Positions 23,476 to 36,800 of a DNA stretch of 64,000 nucleotides are shown here, piece by piece (position 1 is the stretch's first letter; every line of letters starts with the position of its first letter). Location: assembly GCA_039881145.1 (NCBI GenBank), contig JAYKKI010000075.1:62001-126000 (forward strand). Reading direction: 5' to 3'. A program made the translations under genes and the position numbers. This DNA comes from Druceiella hillmani. Its lineage: Eukaryota; Arthropoda; Insecta; Lepidoptera; Hepialidae. The notes beneath the pieces are model-generated. The model was not told where the DNA came from, did not search any database, and was given only the letters and a program-made list of their open reading frames with translations.

Positions 23476-25348
23476 CAATAATACATCACATTTCCTTTTT
23501 GTGTAAGTTCAGAAGTTGAAGAACAAAAAACAAACTATTTTGAAGTATTTCGCGAATGTGAACGTGAAAAGAGAAACGGTCGGAATTTTATTTCAAAAGA
23601 ACTATTCTTTGAATATCACACTTAAAGTGTAATAGTCGAATATTAGAAAAATTATCCATGAATATGAATTACCTACGGAACATTATTATGATTGTGATTT
23701 TCAACAGATTTTACAATAAGCAAAAGCGTTTATAAATGCAAATATGTTTAAGATTATTTCTAAAAATATTTCATTTGCAATATTTCCAGATAATAAGGAA
23801 CAAAGAAGGAAAAGGCATATCCGGTTGCAAAAAAATATCTTGTATCAACGACTATTTTTTCAATTTATATCTTCTGGCAATAACATAGATTTTTTTTGAC
23901 CTGAAACCTGAATCGAAAGCATTTTCACTCCAGTTAATAAGTGTCACTCGCAAGTCTTTATAACTGGGCGGAAAGGCCTATGAAAGCTTGATTTGTTAAT
24001 ACTAATTCAGGTAAATTTAAAAATAAAAAGTTTGCGTATACTTTTAAGCTTGTCTAAATTTTTACACTTACTGACCAGATAATTTTCAAGTAGCCTCTAA
24101 TCCCACCACGCCTTCTTTTTATTAAAAGTAAGTTCATCGTTATTTTATGTTCAAAAGAGAATACGTTTCACATTGAAATGCCTTTGTATCATAAAATAGC
24201 TGTACCAAACCACGCGAATCGTTTTACTTATTGTTTAAGAGAATACTACACAGGCCTTATGTAATTAAAAAAAGTAACAATTCTGCTTATATTAATTTCT
24301 TTGGTAATTTATTATTTTTCTAATTTATTTAGATATAAGTTTACTTCCTCCTTCTTTTCAAAACAAATATTCCTAGTGTTTTTGTTGTTGTTGTTGTGTC
24401 AAATATTCCTAGCAGTTAACAATAAGAAAACATATGAATAGCGCATATCCCAAAAAATCTCTCACAATTTTAAAATCAACATATAAAATAATCGAAAACA
24501 ATTTAAATTCCATCTACGAATATGGCATACAGTAATTTTTTTTTAAATTTTAGGTAGTGTCTCTTTAGAGATAAACTCAAACATATGCAATAAAATATTT
24601 GCCCCCTTCACTTATTTTCGAAATTATGAAAAAACAGGGTTTTCAGGAGCCTATCCAAAGGCGGTAGCAAACTATAACAATGATTCTGGATATCATAGCT
24701 TTTGAGATATTTACGATATTATTTATGTCCCGCTTCTTAAGTAAATTAAGTATCATTTAAAATTTATAGCGTTTTTATGACTTATGTTAAATATAATGAT
24801 TTCGCTTCAAATGAGCTACGGAACCATTGATGCGCTAGACAGATGAGTACTTGGTGGAATTATTTGTCATGCTAGGTAACATACATATTAAATAGTATAA
24901 GTCCCATTTTGTCCAGTTTTGATGATGTGTTTAACATTTATTTGTTCTTTATTCGGCAATATTTCTAACAGTAATAAAATATTCGATCTGAAACTTAGTT
25001 TATATACTGATAACGATTAGTACATACACTAAGTTTTAGATCTCCCTTCCATCCCCTCTGCCCCTCGAACATGTTATTTACTTCCAAGTGTACTTCTATC
25101 AGAGTTATATAAATAAACAAATTGATAGGCGTAATTTTTATTTAGTCCACTACCATTGCTCTGAATCTGAAACTGAATTCAACCATGTAAAATATAGATA
25201 ACTTAATGTAATTCCATACCAAGGTATCCTAATAAGCATTAGGGAAATTAATGTTCCATATTAATAATTATACGAAATAGAACCTGCAATTGTAAGTATT
25301 GTTCTATAGTTAATTGATACTTCTTCAATCACATGCACATATGCATGC

Positions 25349-25349
25349 G

Positions 25350-25410
<61 letters not shown>

Positions 25411-25413
25411 TTA
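25349..25413. repeat. (TA)n microsatellite
   Basis: About 60 bp of TA repeats with TTTA interruptions at the right end, inside block K. Confidence 0.93.
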
Positions 25414-25489
25414 TACATATCGCACCACATTTTTTACCGATTATTTACCGCCAGGTAGCAAAGGAACTGGAAATATACTTTCCAAATAA

Positions 25490-25720
25490 ATAAGCAGTTC
25501 AAAGGCTCCAACCATTACGTATTCCACGTACCGTCGATAATTTATTCTGCTTACCGATTGCGGCAAACTTCATTTGATGCGATCGTTATCTGTGCAACTA
25601 ATATATATTTCGCAGAACGTTTTACTATGCGGCGAGAATTTATTAGCAAATTGATTTATTTTCAGAGCTTACCAAAAGCTCGACGTAGATCGTTTTCAGA
25701 TAACTTTTACAGTTGTACAT
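25490..25720 (+). repeat. Dispersed repeat 'C', copy 2
   Basis: Contains TATTCCACGTACCGTCGATA, ACCGATTGCGGCAAACTTC and GCTCGACGTAGATCG; same orientation and place in the array as copy 1. Confidence 0.75.
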
Positions 25721-27089
25721 TTTGCACTGTCAAATAAGTTTATCTTTCATGAAATATGTTTAAAATAAAAAAAAATACTGCTACGGTCAATCTAATATAT
25801 CAATATAAATGCAACTCAATAAATAATAAGTATATTTCCATGTTGTCCAAAGGCGACTAAGTAAATGTAAAATATCCATAACGATTTTAAAATATTGGAA
25901 TGTAAAAAGTAAAACTTAACAGAGAAAATAAAGTAGTGAATAAACTGATAATAAAATATTAAAACTATATTTATGGAAACGACTTATGGTAGATATAAAT
26001 AAGGATAAAATTAATTAGACTCAAAGTGAATCTAAAAGTTATATATAAAATTCTTACAAAACGTTTGCAATTATGGTAGGACTTGCAAATTCATTTTTAT
26101 TTATTTATTCTTAATTACTATACACTAATAGACAAAATACATTTAAATTAGAAGTATTGTAACTAAATTATAATTAATTCTGCATTGGAATTTGTGATAC
26201 CTGTTTCCCAAGAAGAAGTAGAAATCCTTTATATTGCGGGTTACCTTCTATAAATATATCGGGAGATAAAAAATAAAAAAGTTAAGAAACATTTTAAAAT
26301 CGCAATACACTAAACTAGCAAAACACTGTATATAAAAGCAAATTTGAAAATAATTGATGCAAAGAAATTATATTGAGATTCTGGATATAAACGTTCCTTC
26401 ATCTCATCTCACCTTGCCTAATTAAAAAGTAATGTGATAGCAAATTTGATGGTTATTAAGGATTCAAAATTTGTAACGAGCATAACTAAACATATTGCAA
26501 AGATGTAAAAACGTGAACATTATTTCCTTCTTTCCCAACATAAATAATTTCGATACCGCTTTTGGTACGAAGTGACATAACTTATAGTTGCAATATAAAC
26601 GTGCCACGTACAATTGTAATCTCTGATTTACAAAAGGTAAACTAACTCTAAACAAGCGGATGTAGCTCATGAGAACAACTTCATTCGAAATTTCGGACTT
26701 ATCCGCATCCGGGCGTACGGTAAGCGGCCTCTGAATTCTATGTAAACAGGACAATTAATTTGACGTTAAAGCTCAGATAATAGTTTCCGTACATTCTGTA
26801 GTGCGTTTATGTGAAACATTGTTTTTTTATGTAATGCTCGTGTACCAATTTCCATTCGAACCTTAAAAAGTTAGAAGAAAAAAATACTTTTCTTTTTTAT
26901 GATTAATAATTAAAGTGACTTTCGTCGTCACGTAACTTTGTTATCTAGTGAGTGCTTTGCTTATTTTTACAATATACCAATTACCTTATTAACAAATACC
27001 TTGAAAAGTCGCTAGTAAATAATGTCCTAAATTAAATATCTCCATAAATATTCCACATTTGCTAAAATAATTAGAAACTTGAGAAAAGA

Positions 27090-28264
27090 TATAAAGTTGT
27101 GCTTAAAAATACGCCACCTTTTACGGAAATGTAACTTGTCTTATCTGTTAAATGAATATGCATACAATGACATAGTTTACAGGCAAAATACAATAAAGTC
27201 ATGAAAAATCAATAATAAGTCTGAAGATAAATCCAACTTAAAATAGGCTTTAAATTCTTCGAGTCCAGATGCTCGTCTCAATTATACATACAAGCTTCTC
27301 GTACATAAACTGCTAGACAATAAGGTAATGGAAGCACTTTATAGAAATGTACAACATAAGAAGTATAATATTTGACCTTAACTACGAGTATGTCAATTAA
27401 ACAACGGGAAGTTTGAGCTGGCCACAGACATTGCTGGGCTGGGAACAGACATTTTCACGACATCATATAAAATATTAAATCATAACACGCGGTACAGTTA
27501 CCCATTACGAGGGTTGACGAAAATGTTTGTAAAAAAATTGCTTCGGGATGAATGTATTTAATATAATCGTCAGAGTCAGAGTATCTAATACAATCGATAT
27601 TATCATGATTTCTTGTCACAAATATTTCAAAGTATAATTAATACTACTAGACAAAAAAAAATTTAAGTAACTTATATAATAATTCATAATATTTTCAGGG
27701 ATACAAAGAATATTTTGCAATAATCAAAGAATGATCGAAAATTTCCTCAATTTACAAAAAAAGGCTATTAAACATCTGGTTATCATATTATTTTTAAATC
27801 GATGCTATGCATGTTACTTCTATATTTGTGTGAAATTTACATTAATTTATTAAGTTACATTTAAAGAGTGAACTTCGGGCATCGACTTGGATTATATCCT
27901 TTGATGATGTTCCTTTGGCAGATCCTGGAACAGAATAGTTCCATTCATTCTGCCAAACTCAATGGAATAACAGCAGACTTATAAATCTATTAAACTATGT
28001 CACTAAAGCTGTGGAATAAAACGAAATTAACTATAAATTAATGAAAACATAAAAATAATGACAACTTAAAAATGCCTGCTCATTTTCGAGTACCGATGTA
28101 CTTATATCACAGTAAGTTAAATAAAAGAAAATGAATGAAATCATCAATTTAGGGATCAATTTCGAATTCGGTCTGACTTTTCGTACGAGGAGTAGTTTGA
28201 GAAAGATATGGCTCCATAATGCGTAATGTCAAGGATTGTCGACGCATTTCTCCATTGAATTTAT

Positions 28265-28299
<35 letters not shown>

Positions 28300-28600
28300 T
28301 ACTTAATCTTACTTCACGGTTGCGTCTAACAAGTTGAAAAATTTAACCACAATTATTAAATCATGAAGTATATTTGATATTTACCAAGAATCATACTAAA
28401 AGTTAATTAAAATTCCTTACATAGCGCACTTTGTCTACATCTGAATTTGTGTGCAACACTCTGTCTGCAACAGAATTTAGATAACGTAATATATGGCTGT
28501 GACGCGATTAATGGTTACCGTCAATACTATGAATCACAAAACGTCTGTGTCCAAGCAGCGATATGTTGGCTTTTTTTTATTACAATCTATAAATTATTTA
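27090..28600 (+). repeat. Long diverged repeat unit, copy 4, internally collapsed (H-E-K)
   Basis: A second H block (27090-27500; CTTTAAATTCTTCGAGTCCA, GATGCTCGTCT, CACGCGGTACAG) follows directly after block D of copy 3. Next come E (27880-28260) and K (28380-28560). Blocks F, G, A and B are missing between E and K, so this is a deleted copy squeezed between copies 3 and 5. Order and strand agree with the rest of the array. Confidence 0.62.
28264..28299. repeat. (TA)n-(TG)n compound microsatellite
   Basis: A short TA tract running into about seven TG units. Confidence 0.92.
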
Positions 28601-28853
28601 TACTTAAAGGCAACATAAAAAGAAAACATATATTAACAGGGCAAAACGTAAAGTGAAATTAAATGCAACTTAGGACTTGTTTTATTTTTTTTTTATTCCG
28701 AAAGCAGAAATCGATTTTAGTTTTATTCTCATCAATAAAATATTTCATGATACTTGAATAATATCAAATTAAGTATCAGACAATGCGTCTCAAAGATTTG
28801 TTCATCGCGTATTTCATTCTGTGCAGCAGTAAGTGTAAACTGCTTCCTTATAG

Positions 28854-29030
28854 GCAAAACTTAATACGGGGCATAACATGATACGCAAAACTTAATACGG
28901 GGCATAACATGATACGCAAAACCTAATACGGGGCATACCATGATACGCAAAACCTAATACGGGCATACCATGATACGCAAAACCTAATACGGGGCATAAC
29001 ATGAAACGCAAAACCTAATATGGGGCATAC
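28854..29030. repeat. 31-bp tandem repeat, about 5.7 copies
   Basis: The unit begins GCAAAACTTAATACGGGGCA and starts at 28854, 28885, 28916, 28947, 28977 and 29008. The first two copies are identical; later ones share TT to CT; the fourth is one G shorter; the last is partial with TACGG to TATGG. Such a gradient suggests stepwise unequal exchange or slippage. Not seen at the other array junctions. Confidence 0.96.
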
Positions 29031-30483
29031 ATTTCAATATGGTATTCAGATACAAGAATAGAGTTTTCTTTGTATGAATCGGAAATACTGTGACTTCCCA
29101 TAATACCTGGTTTTACGTTAATTTCATATCAATAAAAAGCTAGAAAGCTTATCAAGTTCCATGAGTTGTTGAACCTTATAATCTCGACTCAGCGTTTAAT
29201 TAAGCTGATGAATTTATTATGAACCTCTAGCTCGGTAGATATTATTACGATAACATAATTACATACTCCCTCATGTGGCTAAGTTCGTGAAATATCTTAA
29301 GATTGAAACGGGAAAATGATAGAGTTAGTAAAGATTGACAACGAAATAAAAACTCCGGAAAGGAAACTGTCTTAGTTTGATTAAAATCTGTTTGCATATC
29401 GTATATAACTAAAAAGCCAAAGCAAAAATGTTATTTTTAGAACTATTTGATTAAAAATTAAATAAAAACTGGTTTGGCAAACCTTGGTTTTGCTTACATA
29501 TTCACATTAATGAGGTATAAAGAAGACTTACTAAACTATGCCTATCAAATACGAGTAGAATTCGCACTACAACGGTTTCGTATACACGTAGACACAAGCA
29601 AATATTTAAATACACATAGTACTTCTATTGAACTATTTATATTATTGTGTTTAGAAGTTTTAATATTATTTGTATTTTATTTATTAAATACACGACGTAA
29701 GAAATATTAGAGCCAAATTACAGTTTCTTATACAATGGTTAGTTTTATGTAGACTTAATAACAATTTGCGCATAGAAATAGCAATTTCAGTAGTTTGACA
29801 AGTTGTTTTGTTTTTCTGTGAAAGAGGACATGCAATACAAATTTATACTCTACTTGAACGATACCCCACACGCCCATATAGAGAAAAATATTCCAGCCCT
29901 CTATTATATGTACGGAAGCTACCTTGAAATATAATTTTAAGCCATTTTAAATGCAGTTTCTAACTTTCGCTAAAAATACTACATATTTTACATAAATTTT
30001 CAGACCCTATCTTATTTTAATTAGAAATTTAAACCTGGGTTAAATCAGCGTAAAAATCATGTTATAACTAAGAAATGTCTAAACAGTTCAAATTTTATTT
30101 CTATGATGTTGAAATGTAACTGTCGTATCAGTTAAAGTGTTAACAACATTCTTGATGAAAATATTTACTCACAATAAAAGTCAAATATGACGAAGTCAGG
30201 AAAAATCAACACTTAGTCCCAAGATAAATTCTATATGAAATTAGTTTTACATTCTACAAGCCTACATAGTCATTCGCCTCATTTAAATATACAATCTTGC
30301 CAGACAGCAGTTCATGTTCGACAAAGTAAGAAATTTATGAAGAAATTTGAGCTGGCACACATTTCACAGCAGTTTTCACGACGTTATATAAAATATTAAG
30401 TTATGACACGCGGTACAATCGAATGCAATGGAGATTGAAGGTAATATTTGTGGAGAAATATCTTTATCTTGAATACACAAAAT

Positions 30484-30688
30484 ATACACAATTAAATGAA
30501 ACTACGTGATGTAGTATTATTTCTACTTTCTTTAATTTCTTTACCACGACCTAGGTTTCGTTGTATTACAACATCTTTGCTAATATCCCACCTGAAGATG
30601 TTGTAATACAACGAAACCTAGGTCGTGGTAAAGAAATTAAAGAAAGTAGAAATAATACTACATCACGTAGTTTTATTTAATTGTGTAT
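30484..30688. repeat. 94-bp-arm inverted repeat
   Basis: Arm 30484-30577 and arm 30595-30688 are complementary with one mismatch seen by eye, around a 17-base loop. The arms contain CCTAGGTTTCGTTGTATTAC and TTTCTTTACCACGACCTAGG. Like the palindrome at 19.7 kb, its near-perfect arms contrast with the diverged surroundings. The right arm plus part of the loop makes the hammerhead-like fold annotated separately. Confidence 0.95.
30588..30628 (+). ncRNA. Hammerhead-ribozyme-like motif (type I, short stem III)
   Basis: Read on the + strand: CCAC (30588-30591) can pair with GTGG (30625-30628) as stem I. CTGAAGA (30592-30598) fits the catalytic core C-U-G-A-N-G-A. One extra U (30599) is followed by stem II GTTGT/ACAAC (30600-30604 with 30608-30612) and a 3-base loop. 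GAA (30613-30615) is the second core strand. ACCTAGGT (30616-30623) is self-complementary and can form a tiny stem III. C30624 falls at the cleavage position. The extra U at the base of stem II is non-canonical. Minimal hammerheads with very short stem III are known in Penelope-like elements and retrozymes; activity here is inferred, not shown. Confidence 0.45.
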
Positions 30689-33431
30689 TATAATTTTCTT
30701 ATAATATTTTCACGGATATAAAGAAAAATATAAAACTATCAAAGAATAGCAGTGTAAAATTTCTTAAATTTCATAAAAAAAAAGAAAATTTAAAGGATTT
30801 TTTTTCGTAAATAAACAAAAAAATACATTATTATTTAACTCAGAAGTCCATTTGTTTTTTAGAAGAAAAAGTTCTTTAAAATTTCTTGGAAGAAAATAAT
30901 ATTTTTAAAATTAAAATTAATGAACAATTTATTTGTTAGAGAATACCATTATAAAATATTAAGAAACTTTATTTTATTCTTTGTTGAATTCTGATCTATA
31001 TATTAATATATATTTGACATCATTTTCTAAAAACAGTATCGTCTGGATTATTTTTTATTCCATATTTACAGTAATGATATTATTGAGTACAAGAGGCTTC
31101 TATCTGAAAAACAAAGAAAATTTTAATACAGACAATTTACACGTGTAAACTGCCCTTTAAGTAACCAATAGCTGCTGGCAAAATTATTTCGTTAAAAAAT
31201 CGTGCAATATTAAAATTAGTGCATCTGGAAAATTATCGAGTAGAGAAAGAAATTTAAAAATTATTTGTGACAATTTTAAAGCGTGAGCCATAACAAATTT
31301 CAATATTCTAGATCAACAGGAAGTACTTTAACAGTTTGGATAAGTGAATCAGTATGATGAATGAATGAATACGATTGATGGAAGGAACAGTCTTTCAAAC
31401 GTGACATACTATTTGAAAGACTGTCTCTTTTCATTACATTGAGTTAAAACTTCAATATTTCCTTATAGAACTTTAGAGTCATGGAACTATGGGGCCATAG
31501 GGTCTTAATATTCAATTTCAACTTGATACCTCTGCCCAATCTAAATAAAAAGAAACTTGATAAATACACAAACTGATAAATGGAAAACAAAGTAATTCCA
31601 TAAGGGTTCTGTATTTTATTGCAGTTCCAGGTCCTGAACGCTAATAACAAAATTAAGTAGAGTTTCCTTATTTAATTTAACACAGACACTCCAGAAACGC
31701 AATGTAGTACATTGTGGCGGCACATTTTTCTTTACGATACTTTTACACAGAATTACTCCTTTATTCAATACCCGAATCGTGTAACACGCCAGTTAAGCAA
31801 TTTATGCGATTTCATCTATGAGTAAAAAAACATTCGATGTAAATATCCTTTTTGGAGACCATCACCAATTTTAATTCAATGAACTCGCAGTGGATTTTCA
31901 AATGAAACTTCAAATACATTATGCAATGCGCTGTACTGCAATGTAAATTTTATTGAGCCATATTTTAAAACAAATTTATGTGGTTCGTTGGAAAACGATA
32001 AATGTCGGATTTAATTGTACCTGACACCCAAGAATGATTACAAGCGAAGTCACGTTATGCGTGTAAAAGTGTTATAAAGGGTACATGACCATGTTAATTC
32101 TCGAGGTATGTCGATTTTGAGATCCTGCGCGGGGGGCAAATGACTGACTGCGGATAATTACTGGTGTGTTTTTCTCTGAAACCGTTTAATACAAAAACTG
32201 ACACATTAACTCACCTATAACTCAATAGTTAACATTCAAAAAGATTTATAAGGAAAGAAATCGTCGTTTATTTCAATAGAAATTATTACATTTTTTAAAC
32301 ATGCAGTGGAAACAATTACACACAATTTAATTTATTGCATATTAACAAATTTGCCTCCTTATTGAAAAGTCAGGTGAAATCTAATTTAAACTTTGGAAAA
32401 GTTTTTAAGAATTACTAGATTCAGTATTGGTTTTATTTAAAAAAAACAACAATTTATTGACAGTTGCATGGTACATCTAGAACAAAAATTGTGCCTAAAG
32501 GAGCATTTATTTTACGAGCATATTTAACAAAGTTAACAACAAATAATATTAAAAAAAGAAACGGAACATTATTAACGTCCCTGGAAGAAACTTATAGTGT
32601 TTAATGAGGAATACTAGTGAGCTGCTAAGTCCAACAGTTTCGATCACAAATTTGGCGATAAGTCATATTAACGGAGAAAATAGGGACATTCACGGAATAA
32701 ATAGGAAATAAGTCATATTAATGGTGAACTTAACGCGGAGTTTAATTCCTAATGGATATTTGCAAATAGACTTTTTCTTAAAGTATTATGGAGATTAGAC
32801 AAATCAAACGAATTTTAAGGTTTACTTCCTAATAATCTTTTTCTAACAGAAGTTAACACTAAGTTTAATTCGTAATAAACTTTTTGGGAGATAGGAAAGG
32901 AAGACCTTGCTAATTCTAGGAGAAACTTAGATTTGGATTTAAAAAAAGATAAATATAATCAAAGAGTATATTTGCTTTATAATAGCATCTTATACCATTT
33001 TGTTTGTATCAGCTTTGTGGCTAAACCTTCTATTTAAAGTAACAAATACTCTTTTATAGATGATAAATATAATATCAATTTGTGTATTAAATGAAAAAAG
33101 AAACTAATTATAACGCTACCAAAACTCGATATTTTAAAATTTTATGCAAGACCTATTTAGAGATGTTGCTAAAAATATCCATAAAAATATTTTCAGAAGT
33201 AGCTGTAGACGTATACACTTGAAATTTAATTTCAATAAAAAATCATGTCGACCCGCATATATCTCGAAGTTAAACCTTAAGAGTTTTCCTGACCGGAAAC
33301 ATGAATCAAAAGACTTTTACCTTGAGCGTATTAAAGTGAGTATATGGATAAATTGGTCGAGAGACTTTTCCCTTCAGCTAATAACTGTCGCTTGCAAGCC
33401 TTTATGTTTTAGTGATGGAGCCTATAAAAGC

Positions 33432-33488
33432 CTTACATGTAGATACATACGTATTGATATATTATTACTTACATGTAGATACATACGT
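33432..33488. repeat. 21-bp direct duplication, 36-bp period
   Basis: CTTACATGTAGATACATACG plus T occurs at 33432-33452 and 33468-33488. The matching place in copy 6 (about 45605) has one diverged version. Confidence 0.9.
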
Positions 33489-34249
33489 GAGTGTATAGAT
33501 AAATTGTTTGTAAAGATGACGCGTAAGGCAATAATTAGTTTGGAAAAGAAAACTACTTCTAAGTACTTCTAAGCGTGTCTTAATTCTACACTTACCAGCG
33601 AATGAATTTTGAAGCAGTCTTTAATCGCAGCATGGTCTTCCTACCGTTATAACTTCGAGCTATCGAAGAGAATTGGATTCTAAATTAAATTCTTTTTTGT
33701 TTTATGAATACACCTTTTAACTATAAAATAGCAGTACCAATTCACAAAAAATGTTTAACTAATTGTTTCAGAAAATGTTGCGCAAGTCTTTTATAATTAA
33801 TAGATAAAAAAGAATTTAATAATTTATTTATTATCACTAAATTTTTTTACATTTTACTGAATAATCTCATTTGTTTCGATATTTCTATTCATACGATTTT
33901 TAGATAAATATTTTCTTTAACAGATTCGTAATGTCATCAAGATATTTAATTTTAAATCATTTGTTCAAAGGACGTATTTCAACATCAGCGTTTATCCATC
34001 ATAGAGACAACTAATAATTTGGAAAGTTTAATCATTTTCAGGTAAATATAAAGAGTTATTGAAAGTTAATTAAAATTCCTCGCGTGGTAGGAACCGTCGC
34101 TCCGAATCTCATTTGAATTTAATCAAAGAGAATTGAAACATTACGTAAATAATTTTTTACGTCAATAATTATGTTGAATAGAATTTACATTATAATAACT
34201 TGATATCCCTTCAATCACGCGCATATCCATATTTAATTATCTAAAAAAT

Positions 34250-36800
34250 TTTTAATACTGACTTGACCCACAAAATATATATTTTAATCCAAAAGTACAC
34301 TACGACTTGCCCCAATATGACAGACAGCGACAAAACAACTTCAGTGTAAAAGTCTAGCAACTTGGATTAAAAAAAAGGCAAGGTTTTTTTGAAGGCCTCC
34401 ATTGTTATAGATTTTTTTTGTTCTGTAAATTATTACTTAGAGCTCATAGTAAGTGATTATCGGATGCCGCAATTTCAAACGGGTAAAGTAGCAGCGAAAC
34501 CCAGGTCAACTAATAAATTTCCTCAAAAAAATTAAAAATTAACTTGATCCAGTTGACAACTTAATTTGTTATCCAAACGACCTTTACGTCGCTGTACGAA
34601 AACAACTCCCAGCGAATAATGCCCATAGCATTCACCGACAGCTCAATATTATCTTTCTGATATTCAATTCATGTTTAGATGTTGAAACTTCTATTTATTC
34701 CGCATCTTTATAATGTAGAAGAGGTCATATTTAATAAGAATTTAAGTTCCTTTTCTTTGATGTACTTAACACACTTAAAGTGTTGATACTATCTCTTGTT
34801 GACACAGTGTACTTCTATATTCCATTTACATCGTGTATTAAAACATGGTGGAAATTTCTACAGCCTTTGGGCAAAAGTAGTCACTTTAAAGCTAATTCTC
34901 CAATAGATGGTGCCATTTAATTTATTTAATTGCTTTTAATTTAACAAGGTAGTGTCTTCACTATCTATTAGACTCTATGTTACCCTTCTGGGTACACTCT
35001 GTAAACAAAACATTTAAAAATTTGTAAAATGGTACAAATGAAGAAATAGTGAGAAGATTTTTCAAAACAATTGGGCATTTCCAAAAAAATTGGATCAAAA
35101 TCAGATGATGAGTATGATTTAAGTAACGATTCATGGAGTAAGTCTATTGTTGTGGATATACCACGTAAGATAAGTGGAAAAGTGCTTAAAAATAAATTTT
35201 GGCCGATAAAATTAGAAACCTGTCTCGGTTAAATTTTTTTTGCATAAAGAGTGTTTTTGACGCTTTTTTAAAAATAGTTATATTATCATTGTGCTTAGAA
35301 ATTTAATTCATGGGCCAATAAAAGTCTTTTTGGTATCGAACAATATATAATTGAATTCTTTGTACATATTTAAATCCTTTTCACGTAAAACCACCCGTCC
35401 GTTGTGCGATAATAGTGGAATATTTTTTCCAATATCCGTAAATCACTCTACTATTCTTTTTTGTAATTTTTGGTCGGAACCACGATCCAGCAAATCACTG
35501 TCATTTTTACATCAATATTATTTAATCCGATTAGTTATTAATGGCGTGGATATATTTAGCAGCAGTTTTATTCGATATTTTTGTTTCTTTCAGATGGTAA
35601 AACCAGAAGTGTGACTTCTAAAACTAGCATGATGAATACGTGTTAGTCGAGGTAAAATAAGTCATTCGGTAACGAAGACTGACGACAAAAAACGTCAGGT
35701 TTTGATAAAAAAACGTCTTGAAGAAAGGTTTCACTAAATGGTCGCAATTTCGACATACTCTCAACGATTTCCAAGAAAAAAGCGCTTTGTAGCGCTTTTA
35801 TTAACATCCGTAGACGCTTTTGTCATAGATCAGATATTACATTATTGCTGTTATAAGAACGAAATGTTTATCCAGCAATCAAAGGATTTTTGTCTTATAG
35901 TTCTCAATAAGAGTTGTAAGTATATTTCAATTTAGAAGAAAAAATAATCATTGTAATGCAGAATTTTATAAGTAGCATGGTCATCGTTATTTATGTCAGA
36001 ACGGATGTATGTGATGTTTATATTTACACGTGATACAATTATTTACACGTGATTATGATCTACACTTGTATGAGCGCGATTACAATTAAATGTAATTGTA
36101 AGTTGAGTCCAACAATTTTGAAATTTCGATAAATATTTTTATAACATTCAAATGCAAGAAATTAAACTTAGCTTGGAAAGTAAAACAATGATTAAAATAA
36201 AAATAAAATATTGAAAATCAGTTATAATAAAAATAATTGAACTCAGTTTGAAAAGAAAACTCAATTGTGGAAATTAATATAATAAAGACATAAAATGGTT
36301 TGAGGAAATGATACTTTATAGTTTTTGCAATTTTTATTCACGTCATTTATTTCTCAAGTGATATTTCTAACTAATGTACAATTGCTACTGCAAAGGTGAC
36401 GTGTAAACACATTTTAAGCAAATCGAACCTATCCCACACAAGAAGGCGTAACTTGTATTACTCTATTTTCCATGAAAACGGAAGAAATAAAATGAAATAA
36501 ATTCCTCTAGAAATAAAATGAACAAAGAATGTGGAATTTTTTTTTAAATAAAACAAAATATCAACAAAATGGACCATTAAAATACTGCATATAATAGCAA
36601 ATATGAAAGTAATTTATGCGCACATACTATATCGAGTTTAAGGATATAATGCTCCTTTATCTTAACTTACCATGTATATCTAGTGTGAGGGCAGTGCAAA
36701 GCTTAAAAATAATAATAAATTTAAATTTATTTACGTACTTACATAAACATATCTAAAACAGTAATAACGTTAGCATTATTAACTTATGTTCCAACGTAAA
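34250..36800. other. Insertion-like segment private to repeat copy 5, unrecognised
   Basis: This stretch sits between blocks K and D and was not matched elsewhere in the window. It has short frames only, such as 35351-35614 and 35738-35935 on +, none with a recognisable domain. An acidic patch (KSDDEYDLSNDSWS, near 35098-35140, interrupted by stops on either side) looks protein-derived, so a decayed DNA transposon is possible, but I cannot name a family. Confidence 0.3.

Larger units (their letters stand above)
17930..26800 (+). repeat. Long diverged repeat unit, copy 3 (J-H-I-F-G-A-B-K-C-D), most complete
   Basis: This is the longest copy of the array. Blocks, with partners elsewhere: J at 17930-18840 (29450-30040 and 41180-41660), H at 18880-19250 (27090-27500, 30100-30430, 41840-42540), I at 20830-21000 (31870-32040), F at 22655 (4960, 44575), G at 22850-23240 (5320), A at 23895-23990 (33285, 45510), B at 24060-24620 (2010, 33585, 45715), K at 25080-25350 (28380, 34060, 47060), C at 25490-25720 and D at 26590-26800 (3484, 36840). 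All are on the same strand and in the same order. Interruptions are a SINE (18.2 kb), the 234-bp palindrome (19.7 kb) and TA tracts. No reading frame is conserved between copies. Similarity is low, around two-thirds identity in the best blocks by eye. Confidence 0.7.

Noticed and set aside
28854..29030. CRISPR-like array of 31-bp repeats
   Set aside because: The units are contiguous with no spacers, and the genome is eukaryotic; it is an ordinary tandem repeat.
33144..33572. 142-codon + frame
   Set aside because: It overlaps repeat block A and includes a 21-bp duplication; the equivalent stretches at 23.9 and 45.5 kb are not open, so it is chance.
34970..35000. TACCCTTCTGGGTA palindrome considered as a transposon end
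   Set aside because: No matching second end was found within 3 kb and no transposase is recognisable.
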